Assembly: GCF_036231905.1 (NCBI RefSeq)
Contig: NZ_JAZARE010000008.1
Coordinates: 248,001 to 312,000 of the forward strand
Reading direction: 5' to 3'
Length of the DNA: 64,000 bases
DNA from: CAMLIZ01 sp036231905
Lineage (GTDB): Bacteria > Pseudomonadota > Gammaproteobacteria > Burkholderiales > Burkholderiaceae_C
The translations under genes were made by a program, and so were the position numbers. How positions within the stretch are numbered: the stretch's first letter is position 1; each line of letters opens with the position of its first letter. A model generated the notes under the pieces. It was not told where the DNA came from and made no database searches. It saw only the letters and a list, made by a program, of their open reading frames with translations. This document shows positions 45,447-55,136 of the stretch, piece after piece.

Positions 45447-45965
45447 ATGTGGAACCCACAGACCCAGGCGCCGCTGCTGGAGGCGGCGCGCACCGGCGAT
45501 CCGGCGGCGCTGAACCGGCTGCTTGCGGCCTGCCGCCCCAACGTGCGCCGCTACGCCCAGCGCCACTGCCTGCTGAGCGACGTGGACGATGCGGTGCAGG
45601 AGGCGCTGCTCAGCGTGTCGCGCCACCTGGGCTCGCTGCGCGTGGCGGCGGCCTTCACCGGCTGGCTGGTGCGCATCGTGCAGCGCGAGTGCCGCCGGCT
45701 GGGCCGCATCACCCTGCGCTACGACCCCTACGACGAGGCCACGCTGGAGGCCTGGCTGGGTGCGCGCGACGACGACACCCTGCGCCATGAGCTGGCGCAG
45801 GCGCTGGAGGCGCTGCCGGCGCACTACCGCGAGGTGGTGTTGCTGCGCGACTTCGAGGAGCGCACCATCGCCGAGATGGCGGCCACCCTGAACCTCACCG
45901 TGCCGGCCACCAAAAGCCGCCTCCATCGGGCACGGCAATTGATGCGCGAGTACCTTCTATCCTGA
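45447..45965 (+). CDS. ECF-family RNA polymerase sigma factor without obvious anti-sigma gene
   Basis: This 172-residue ECF sigma factor has region 2 in LLAACRPNVRRYAQRHCLLSDVDDAVQEALLSVSRHLGSLR and FTGWLVRIVQRECRRLGR. Region 4 is in ALEALPAHYREVVLLRDFEERTIAEMAATLNLTVPATKSRLHRARQLMREYL. No anti-sigma gene lies next to it. The only co-transcribed partner is the cysteine-containing DUF2892 protein. Its stop overlaps the edd promoter region. Confidence 0.92.
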   Translation: MWNPQTQAPLLEAARTGDPAALNRLLAACRPNVRRYAQRHCLLSDVDDAVQEALLSVSRHLGSLRVAAAFTGWLVRIVQRECRRLGRITLRYDPYDEATLEAWLGARDDDTLRHELAQALEALPAHYREVVLLRDFEERTIAEMAATLNLTVPATKSRLHRARQLMREYLLS

Positions 45966-45966
45966 T

Positions 45967-45995
45967 TTGACGCTGTAACTCGGTTACCAGATAAT
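45967..45995 (+). promoter_or_regulatory. Sigma-70 promoter for edd-eda with HexR-like operator
   Basis: TTGACG (45967-45972) and GATAAT (45990-45995) are spaced by exactly 17 bases, a near-consensus housekeeping promoter. The spacer contains TGTAAC-TCG-GTTACC (45974-45988), an imperfect inverted repeat close to the HexR operator form TGTAAT-N3-ATTACA. A further GGTTACAG lies at 46005-46012. HexR-type repressors control edd-eda in many Proteobacteria and are relieved by KDPG. Confidence 0.65.
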
Positions 45996-46038
45996 CGATT
46001 TCACGGTTACAGCCTCATCTCTCCAGAGACTCGCGTCC

Positions 46039-47853
<1,815 letters not shown>

Positions 47854-47882
47854 GGCGCTTGGCCAGGAACAAGGAACAAGAC

Positions 47883-48506
47883 ATGAACACCATCGAACTG
47901 GCCAACTACGGCCCCGTGATCCCTGTCATCGTGATCCAGCGCCTGGAGGACGCCGTGCCCCTGGCCCAGGCCCTGGTCGAAGGCGGCGTGCGCGTGCTGG
48001 AAGTGACCCTGCGCACCCCCGTGGCGCTCAAGAGCATGGAAGCGATCGCCAAGGCGGTGCCCGAGGCCATCGTGGGCGCCGGCACCGTGCGCTCGGTGGC
48101 CGACTTGCAGGCGGTGCGCGACGCGGGTTGCCAGTTTGCGGTGAGCCCGGGCTACACCTCGGAGATCGGCCGCGCCTGCCTGGAGATCGGCCTGCCGCTG
48201 CTGCCCGGCGTGGCCACCGGCAGCGAAGTGATGACGGCCCATGCCGATGGTTATCACTTCCTCAAGTTCTTTCCCGCCACGGCCGCGGGCGGCATCCCGA
48301 TGCTCAAGGCCTTGGCCGGGCCGTTCCCGGACATCGCGTTCTGCCCCACCGGTGGCATCACGCCCGAGACGGCGCCGCAGTTCCTGGCCCTGCCCAACGT
48401 GAAGGTGTGCGGCGGCTCCTGGCTCACGCCGCAGGACGCGGTGGACCGCAAGGACTGGGCGCGCATCCGCGAGCTGGCGCGGGCCGCGGGCCGCCTGCGC
48501 GCCTGA
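47883..48506 (+). CDS. eda: 2-keto-3-deoxy-6-phosphogluconate aldolase
   Basis: This 207-residue class I aldolase cleaves KDPG to pyruvate and glyceraldehyde 3-phosphate. It has the base Glu in VLEVTLRTPVAL, GAGTVRSVADLQAVRDAGCQFAVSPG, and the Schiff-base lysine in DGYHFLKFFPATAAGGIPMLKALAGPF. PTGGITPETAP is the phosphate site. The ATG at 47883 follows AAGGAACAAG. It ends the edd-eda operon. Confidence 0.96.
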   Translation: MNTIELANYGPVIPVIVIQRLEDAVPLAQALVEGGVRVLEVTLRTPVALKSMEAIAKAVPEAIVGAGTVRSVADLQAVRDAGCQFAVSPGYTSEIGRACLEIGLPLLPGVATGSEVMTAHADGYHFLKFFPATAAGGIPMLKALAGPFPDIAFCPTGGITPETAPQFLALPNVKVCGGSWLTPQDAVDRKDWARIRELARAAGRLRA

Positions 48507-48632
48507 GCCGCTGAGCCGACCCGCTAGGGAGCCGCGGGCCTCCTTCATCCTGGGGATACCGAGCCCCCAGGATGTGAGCAAGCACTTGGATTGTGCTGAC
48601 CTGCCGCCTACAACTGCAGCAGGAGGTGGCCC

Positions 48633-50234
48633 ATGAACCCCACGCAGGCGATCGACCATACGCTGCTGCTGCAGTGGCTTTTCGGCGCGGTGGTGGTGGG
48701 CCTGTACGCCCGCGACCGCTTCGACTCACCGCTGGCGGCCCGCTGCACCACCACCTTCACCCGCTACTGGGTGGCGCGCCTGGGCTACATCGGTTCCATG
48801 CTGGCGATCTTCCTGGTGCTGGGCGGTGCGGTCACCGACCTGGACCTGAAGCCGCTGTGGCAGCTGCTGGACCTGGACGCGGTGGCCAAGGATTCGGCCG
48901 CGCTGCCGGGCCCGCTGCTGTCCGCCCTGGTGCTCACCTCGCTGCTGCCGCATTTTCCTTACCTGAGCAAGATCGACGATTCGGTCAAGCTGTGGTTCCA
49001 GCGCGTGGGCAACATCCCGTTCGAGGTGCGTGAGCTCAGCGGGCAGATGCGCAATGCCGAATTCCGGCCCTCGCCCGACACGCTGGCCCGCCTGCGCGCG
49101 CGCCTGGAGGAGCTGGGCATCGACGAGCGCCTGCTGGAGGCGCCGCGCGGCAGCTTCCGCCTGCGTTGGGGCCAGGCCGCGGTGCTGTTCGCCAGCGTGC
49201 AGGCCTGGTCGGGCTCGCGCGGTTACCTGCGCTATGTGGACAGCCAGCACGCACGCCTTGCGGAGCTGAGCGCCCGCTTCGAATCCCTGGCCAGCCTGCT
49301 GGACCGGCGCACCCTCAACGAGCTGGACCACAGCGGCGAATCCTCCCTGGCCGATCCGTTCCGGCGCAAGCTGCGCCGCGACATCGACGAGGTGCACCAG
49401 GCGGTATGCGACTTCGCCAGCGGCGGCGTGCTGCACACCGAGTGGGGGCCGCGCGGGCGCTACGCCGCGCTGGCGACGCTGGGCTTCGTGGGGCTGGAGC
49501 GCCCTCGCCACGCGCTGGGTTCGCACGAGCTGGTGCTGGTGGGAGGGCTGATCTTCTTCGCGATGATGTTCGGTACGCTCATCGCGCGCCGGTTCGTCGA
49601 CCCCGAGCCCCTGAACAACGGGCTTCGTGTCACCGTGATGGTCACGCTCATCTACGTGATCGCCATCGTGCTGGCGATCTACCCGAAGGCCGTCTGGCCT
49701 TTCGCCGACATCCGCGCCGCGGGGCGACGCCCGGTCGCCGCCTATGCCGTCTCCGGCGTGGCCGCTGCGGGCGCGGCGCTGGTGGTGTCGCTGCTGTTCC
49801 GCTTCGTGCTGGACGAGCCGGGCAACCTGCTGCACATGCTCTCCACACCAGGCCGGTTTTCCAATGCCTGGTTCACCACGCTGCAGCGCTGGCCCTGGCT
49901 GCTGATGACGCTGTTCGCCACCATCGCGATCGCCTGGGCCGCCGACGACCACCTGCTGGCCAGCACGCCGGTGCCCCGCTGGCTGCGCCATGCCGAGGCG
50001 GCCGGCATGGCGACCGTGTTTGCGCTGCTGCAGTGGATGGTGGTGGAGTTGATGGTCAGCGGCGCGTCGCAGGCGCAGCACGACGAATGGATGCGCCGGC
50101 TGCCGCAGATGGTGCTCACCTCGGTGACCATCGGCCTGTGCATCGGCTTCCTGGTGCCGCACCTGTACCGCAGCAAGAGCGGGCCGGTGCCGGCCGCGCC
50201 GTCGGTGGCGCCGGCTTTGCAGGCGGCCGGCTGA
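48633..50234 (+). CDS. Large membrane protein of unknown function
   Basis: This 533-residue protein has two N-terminal hydrophobic segments (about residues 11-25 and 52-68), a further one near 93-107, a long soluble region (110-295), and five to six membrane segments from about 300 to 510 (ELVLVGGLIFFAMMFGTLIARRF, VTVMVTLIYVIAIVLAIYP, VSGVAAAGAALVVSLLFRFVL). The soluble part holds helical charged runs such as RRKLRRDIDEVHQAVCDF. I do not recognise a family. It stands between eda and a signalling cluster on the other strand. A receptor or transport role is possible but unproven. Confidence 0.7.
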   Translation: MNPTQAIDHTLLLQWLFGAVVVGLYARDRFDSPLAARCTTTFTRYWVARLGYIGSMLAIFLVLGGAVTDLDLKPLWQLLDLDAVAKDSAALPGPLLSALVLTSLLPHFPYLSKIDDSVKLWFQRVGNIPFEVRELSGQMRNAEFRPSPDTLARLRARLEELGIDERLLEAPRGSFRLRWGQAAVLFASVQAWSGSRGYLRYVDSQHARLAELSARFESLASLLDRRTLNELDHSGESSLADPFRRKLRRDIDEVHQAVCDFASGGVLHTEWGPRGRYAALATLGFVGLERPRHALGSHELVLVGGLIFFAMMFGTLIARRFVDPEPLNNGLRVTVMVTLIYVIAIVLAIYPKAVWPFADIRAAGRRPVAAYAVSGVAAAGAALVVSLLFRFVLDEPGNLLHMLSTPGRFSNAWFTTLQRWPWLLMTLFATIAIAWAADDHLLASTPVPRWLRHAEAAGMATVFALLQWMVVELMVSGASQAQHDEWMRRLPQMVLTSVTIGLCIGFLVPHLYRSKSGPVPAAPSVAPALQAAG

Positions 50235-50261
50235 AGCGCGCGCCTTGGCTGGCCGTGGCCT

Positions 50262-51590
50262 TCAGGCGCCCGGTGCCGCGGCCTGCCTGGCCAGCGTGAT
50301 GTCGAAGTGCGTGCCCTCACCAGGTTCGCTGCGCGCGTCCACCGTGCCGCCGAGCACGCGGTGCACCAGCTTGTAGACCAGGTACAGCCCGATGCCGGAG
50401 CCACCGTGGCCCAGCTTGGTGGTGTAGAAGGGGTCGAAGATCTTGTCGAGGCGGCCACTCGGAATGCCGGCCCCGTTGTCGCTGAACTCCAGCAACACGG
50501 TGTCCTGGTCCCTGGCCCGGGCCCGGATGCTGATGCGGCCGTGGGCCTGGCCGTCGAAGCCATGGCGCACGGCATTGCTCATCAGGTTGGTGAGCACCTG
50601 GCCCAGCGCACCCGGGTAACCCTCCAGCACCAGGTCGGGCGGGATGTCGGTGTGCACCTCGTGGCCGTGGCTGCGCAGCGTGGGCGCGAAGCTTTTCACC
50701 GCGTCCTGCACCGCGTCGGCCAGGCGAAAGCGCTGGCGCGCCTCGCCGGTGCCGGCGTCACCCTCCACCTGCTTGAAGTGCTGGATCAGGTCGGCCGCCC
50801 GGCGCAGGTTGCGCTGGATCACGTCGGTGGTGTCACGGCAGGTCTGCAGATGGGTGTCGAGGTCCTTGCGCGTGAGGCGCTGCTGCGCCAGCGCGGTGTC
50901 CACCTGCTGCGCGGTGTCGCCCAGCGTGGTGGCCGACAGCAGCGCGTTGCCCAGCGGCGTGTTCAGCTCATGCGCAAAGCCCGCCATCAGGGAGCCCAGG
51001 CTGGCCAGCTTCTTGGAGCGCAGCAGCTGTTCCTGCGTCTGCTCCAGCGTGCTCAGCGTCACCGCCAGTTCCTCGTTGGAGCGGGCCAGCTCCGCGGTGC
51101 GCTCGCCCACCTTGCTTTCCAGCTGTTCGTTCCAGGATTCGAGCAGGCGCTTGGCTTCGATCAGCTCGTTCACCTGCTTCTGCAGCCGGGTGGTCACGCG
51201 GTTGTAGTCCTCCCGCACGCGGCCGAGCTCGAAGCGCAGGCGGTCGTTGTCCAGCAGCGCCACGCGGTGCGCCTCTTCGTGCGCGCAGGCTTGGCGGATG
51301 GCCTCCAGCCAGCCGGCCAGCCAGTCGTTGAGCGTGGTCATGCGCTCGACCCGCAGGGTGAGCAGCCACAGCAGCGGCCCGAGCGAGCGGGCGCTCGATG
51401 GCACGCCCTGCACCAGCACCACGCCCCGCATGCGCTCGCGGAAGTCCGGCAACAGCTGCTGCAGCTCGTCCAGCGAGCGCACCAGGATCACCACCGTGCC
51501 GTCGAGCAGGTGCCGCTTGCACAGCTGCACATGCTCGAAGCCCGGCGGGGGCGGTGCGATGGTGCTGTAGAAGAGCTGGCGCGGATCCAC
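50262..51590 (-). CDS. Sensor histidine kinase of the FIST signalling operon
   Basis: This 442-residue soluble kinase has an N-terminal region (1-120) with no familiar fold and no membrane segment, then a coiled coil (about 122-195). A HisKA domain carries His207 in GFAHELNTPLGN. The HATPase domain holds N-box LTNLMSNAVRHGF, G1 DNGAGIP, F-box FDPFYTTK and G2 GGSGIGLYLV. It lies four bases after the FIST gene. It likely phosphorylates the REC domain of the response regulator encoded first in this three-gene set. Confidence 0.9.
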   Translation of the reverse strand: MDPRQLFYSTIAPPPPGFEHVQLCKRHLLDGTVVILVRSLDELQQLLPDFRERMRGVVLVQGVPSSARSLGPLLWLLTLRVERMTTLNDWLAGWLEAIRQACAHEEAHRVALLDNDRLRFELGRVREDYNRVTTRLQKQVNELIEAKRLLESWNEQLESKVGERTAELARSNEELAVTLSTLEQTQEQLLRSKKLASLGSLMAGFAHELNTPLGNALLSATTLGDTAQQVDTALAQQRLTRKDLDTHLQTCRDTTDVIQRNLRRAADLIQHFKQVEGDAGTGEARQRFRLADAVQDAVKSFAPTLRSHGHEVHTDIPPDLVLEGYPGALGQVLTNLMSNAVRHGFDGQAHGRISIRARARDQDTVLLEFSDNGAGIPSGRLDKIFDPFYTTKLGHGGSGIGLYLVYKLVHRVLGGTVDARSEPGEGTHFDITLARQAAAPGA

Positions 51591-51594
51591 GGGT

Positions 51595-52767
51595 TCAGGG
51601 CGCGGGTGGCTGGCCCACCAGCAGCAGCACGTAGGTCATGTTGTGGAAGAGGTTGCGGGTGTAGCTGCCGTCGGCGCGCTTGAGCGGGCCGATCTCGCCG
51701 AAGGATGCAAAACCCACCAGCGGCAGCTGCGCACCGAAGGTCTGCGACAGCGCCAGCGTCTCATGGCGGATCTGCTCGCCCAGCAGCCACTTGCGGCCGT
51801 TGCAGCTGACCACGAAGGCGGCAGCCGGCTCGAAGGCGTGGGATCGCGCCTCGGCCGCGATGCGGTACACCTCGCTCACCAGCTGCTCCGGCTCGGCCAG
51901 GCACACGCGTACCTGCTTGCCCGCCTGGATGCCACCATACAGCCCGAGCGAACCCGACTCCACGCTGAAGTCCGGCACGATGGTGCGCAGGATCTTCTCG
52001 CCCTCGCGTTCGCTGTCGGTCACGGTGAGCGCCAGCACGCCGCGGTCGGTCTGCAGCACCTGCTTGCCGGTCTCGCGCTCGATGAAGCCCATGGCCTCCA
52101 GGCCGTCGATCTGCATCACATTGGTGCCGCTGGCGCGCTCCACCTGGCCGGCGCGGCCCACCGGCGTGAGCGAGTTGCCGATCGCGATGTCGAAGTGCAG
52201 CGGGCCGTCGGCCGCCACCATCACGACGCCGTGGGTCTGGATCTCGCGGTTGGCGAACACGAAGCACTGCACCATCTGGTTGTCGTCGGCGGCCAGCCCG
52301 CCGATCACCGGCACGTCCACCTCGTCGCGCACCACGGTCTCGATGCGGCTGGCATCGGTGCGGAAGTCGGAGAACATGAAATACAGCGCCGGCTTGGCCT
52401 TCAGCCGCGGTGCCAGCTGGGCCAGGCAGTGGCGCACCGCCGCTTCGGGCTGGGTGCCCACGCCGCCAGCGCTGGCGAGATGGAAGGTCACCGCGCCTTC
52501 GGTGCTGATGCCCAGCGCGGCCACGCCCAGGTTGGACACCTCGCCCGGCACGAAGTAGCCGTCCCCCGAGTTGCCCGCCACGATGACGTCGGGGTTGCCG
52601 AGCGCGTCGTACAGGCCTTCCAGCAGCTCCGGGTTGCGGGCGTGCGCCACCGCGGCAAACAGCAGCACCAGCTCGGGCTTCACCGGCGCCAGCGCGGTGC
52701 CCAGCTCGATGCCGGCACGGTAGGGGTCGGATGCGAGCGAACTGGCGGACCGGGCGATCACGGCCAT
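51595..52767 (-). CDS. FIST-domain sensory protein
   Basis: This 390-residue protein consists of FIST N (about 25-215) and FIST C (about 220-375) domains, a predicted small-ligand sensor, possibly for amino acids. Blocks include RNPELLEGLYDALGNPDVIVAGNSGDGYF, PVIGGLAADDNQMVQCFVF, LHFDIAIGNSLTPVGRAGQVERASGTNVMQIDG and the C-terminal LVGFASFGEIGPLKRADGSYTRNLFHNMTYVLLLV. No signal peptide or membrane segment is seen. It lies between response regulator and kinase genes, so it probably feeds the kinase. Confidence 0.9.
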   Translation of the reverse strand: MAVIARSASSLASDPYRAGIELGTALAPVKPELVLLFAAVAHARNPELLEGLYDALGNPDVIVAGNSGDGYFVPGEVSNLGVAALGISTEGAVTFHLASAGGVGTQPEAAVRHCLAQLAPRLKAKPALYFMFSDFRTDASRIETVVRDEVDVPVIGGLAADDNQMVQCFVFANREIQTHGVVMVAADGPLHFDIAIGNSLTPVGRAGQVERASGTNVMQIDGLEAMGFIERETGKQVLQTDRGVLALTVTDSEREGEKILRTIVPDFSVESGSLGLYGGIQAGKQVRVCLAEPEQLVSEVYRIAAEARSHAFEPAAAFVVSCNGRKWLLGEQIRHETLALSQTFGAQLPLVGFASFGEIGPLKRADGSYTRNLFHNMTYVLLLVGQPPAP

Positions 52768-52785
52768 GGATGCCTCCTGTGCCTA

Positions 52786-54993
52786 TCAGCGCTCGGCCAG
52801 CAGGCGCAGCAGCGCCTCGCCGGTCATGGGCTTGCCCCAGAGGTAGCCCTGGGCCTCGTCGCAGCCCAGGCCGCGCAGCAGCTCGGCCTGGGCCTGTGTC
52901 TCCACCCCTTCGGCAATCACCTTCAGGCCGAGCTTGTGCGACAGCGCGATCACCATCTCCACGATGCGGGTGTCCGGCTGCGGCGCGCCCAGCGGGCGGA
53001 TGAAGGCCTTGTCGATCTTGATGCGGTCCACCGGCAAGCGGTCCAGGTAGGACAGGCTCGAATAGCCGGTGCCGAAGTCGTCGATGGCCACCGCCACCGC
53101 GCGGGCCTTCACCTCGTGCAGCGCGCGCTCGATCGCGCTGGAGCCGGTCATCGCCACCGATTCTGTGATCTCCAGCTCCAGCGCCTGGGCCGGCGTGGCG
53201 TGGTCGCGCAGGGCGCGGTCCAGCACTTCCAGGAACGCCGGGTGGCGGAACTGCACCGGTGACACGTTGACCGCCATGCGCAGCGGTGGCAGCCCCTGCG
53301 CCTGCACCTGCTGCAGCATCTGCAGTGCGGCGCGCAGGCCCCATTCGCCCAGGTTGACGATCAGGCCCGACTGCTCTGCCACCGGGATGAAGACCTCCGG
53401 CGACACCAGGGACTCTTCCGACGTGGGCCAGCGCATCAGCGCCTCCACGCCCACGATGCGGCCGCTGGCCAGCTCCACCTGCGGCTGGAAGGCCATGTAC
53501 AAACGCTCGAACTGGAACGCATGGCGCAGGTCGGCCAGCAGCCGGGTGCGGTGGCGGGTCTCGTGCGCGATGGTGTCGGTGAAATACACCACCTGGCCCT
53601 GGCCGGCGGCCTTGGCGCGCTTGATCGCGATGGAGGCGTCCTTCAGCAGGTCGGCCCCGCTGCCGCCATAACCGGTCAGGCGCACCAGCCCGATGGAGGC
53701 GGACACCATGTGGTCGGTGCCCGCGGGCGCAAAAGGCTGGGCGAACAGCTGCCGCAGCACCTCGGGCCGCACCTGGGCCTCGTCGCCGAGCACACCGAAC
53801 ACGTCGCCGGCCACGCGCGCCACCACGCAGTGCGCGCCCAGCCCATCGACCAGCCGGGCGCTGATCGCCTGCAGCAGTGCGTCGCCATAGGCGTGGCCGA
53901 ACATGTCGTTGGCTTCGGAGAACTGGTCCACGTCGAGCAGCGCCACGGCCTTGCCGGCCTGCTGGCCGGCGCTGCGCAGGGTGTCGATGCGGTGGATCAA
54001 GGCCAGCCGGTTGGGCAGGCGCAGCAGCCGGTCGGTGAAGGCATGCTCGCGCAGCTCGGCCACCAGCTCCACGTTTTCGCAGCAGATGGCGATGTTGGAG
54101 CAGAACACCTCCAGCAGTTGCTCATCGACGTGGCGCAGCGGCGCGGCCGACTCCAGGTACACCGCGAAGGAGCGCCCCTGGCGGCCGCTGAAGTGCAGGG
54201 TGAGGTGGCGCGGGCCGATCTGCCGCGCGCCGGTGTCGAAGCTGCGGCGCAAGCTGGCCACCAGTTGGGGGTCGTCGATCTCGGACAGCGGCCGGTTCAG
54301 GAAACCGGCGCAGCGCCCGGCCGCCGCGATCACCAGGCCGTTGCCCGGCTGCGCCCGGTTGGCGCTGGCGCACACCAGGCCCGCCGGCGCGATGCCCATC
54401 AGCGCGGCCAGCTGGGTGAGCACGCCCTCGCTGAACTCCGTGATGCCCTGCAGCGAGATGAAGTCGTTGCAGGCGTTGACGATCTGCTTGAGGCCGCGCC
54501 GGCTGTGCTGCAGCCGGCTCAGCTGGTCGAAGGACCGCACCGCGGCGATCATCGCGGTGAGCAGCTTGGTGCGGGTGAGCTCGCTCTTGGTCTTGTAGTC
54601 GTTGATGTCGTAGTGGCAGATCGTTTCGATCTCCGGGGCATAGCCCGGCTGGCCGGTGCGCAGGATGATGCGCACCTCCGCCAGGCCCAGCACCTCGCGC
54701 ACCACGCGCACCATCGCCAGGCCGGCGTCTTCGCGCTCCATCACCACGTCCAGCAGGATGACCGCCACGTCGGGGTGCTCGCGCAACAAGGCCACGGCCT
54801 CGTGCGAGGTGGCGGCATGCAGAAAGGCGAGTGGCCGCTCCAGGATGCGGCTGGCACGCAGCGCGAGTTCGGTGCTGCGGTGCACATCCTGGTCGTCGTC
54901 GACGATCAGGATCTTCCACGGAGCGGCATAGTCCGGCGCATTGGCGGCGGTGTCGTCGCCGTAGAACTCGACCAGTTCGCCGCCAGTGGCCAT
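52786..54993 (-). CDS. Response regulator with DUF3369, degenerate GGDEF and EAL phosphodiesterase domains
   Basis: This 735-residue protein has a REC domain (25-150) with phosphoacceptor Asp82 in ILLDVVMERED. A DUF3369 domain follows (about 155-330, starting RGLKQIVNACNDFISLQGITEFSEGVLTQLAALMG). The GGDEF-like domain (340-480) has a changed signature, VAGDVFGVL in place of GGDEF, so cyclase activity is unlikely. The EAL domain (490-735) keeps EALMRW, NVSPVQFRHP, EITESVAM, DDFGTGYSSLSYL and the KIDKAFI lysine. It should hydrolyse c-di-GMP when phosphorylated by the adjacent kinase. Confidence 0.92.
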   Translation of the reverse strand: MATGGELVEFYGDDTAANAPDYAAPWKILIVDDDQDVHRSTELALRASRILERPLAFLHAATSHEAVALLREHPDVAVILLDVVMEREDAGLAMVRVVREVLGLAEVRIILRTGQPGYAPEIETICHYDINDYKTKSELTRTKLLTAMIAAVRSFDQLSRLQHSRRGLKQIVNACNDFISLQGITEFSEGVLTQLAALMGIAPAGLVCASANRAQPGNGLVIAAAGRCAGFLNRPLSEIDDPQLVASLRRSFDTGARQIGPRHLTLHFSGRQGRSFAVYLESAAPLRHVDEQLLEVFCSNIAICCENVELVAELREHAFTDRLLRLPNRLALIHRIDTLRSAGQQAGKAVALLDVDQFSEANDMFGHAYGDALLQAISARLVDGLGAHCVVARVAGDVFGVLGDEAQVRPEVLRQLFAQPFAPAGTDHMVSASIGLVRLTGYGGSGADLLKDASIAIKRAKAAGQGQVVYFTDTIAHETRHRTRLLADLRHAFQFERLYMAFQPQVELASGRIVGVEALMRWPTSEESLVSPEVFIPVAEQSGLIVNLGEWGLRAALQMLQQVQAQGLPPLRMAVNVSPVQFRHPAFLEVLDRALRDHATPAQALELEITESVAMTGSSAIERALHEVKARAVAVAIDDFGTGYSSLSYLDRLPVDRIKIDKAFIRPLGAPQPDTRIVEMVIALSHKLGLKVIAEGVETQAQAELLRGLGCDEAQGYLWGKPMTGEALLRLLAER

Positions 54994-55136
54994 TCGCGCT
55001 CTTGCGGGAGGGGTTGTTGCAGGATGCTACCCGGGCAGGAGGGGGCCTCAACCCGGGCTTACCAGCAGGTGTGTGACACCTTGCCGGAAGGCGCTGCTGC
55101 CTAGAATCCCCGGCTTCCGCCTCACAGGGAGCTCCC

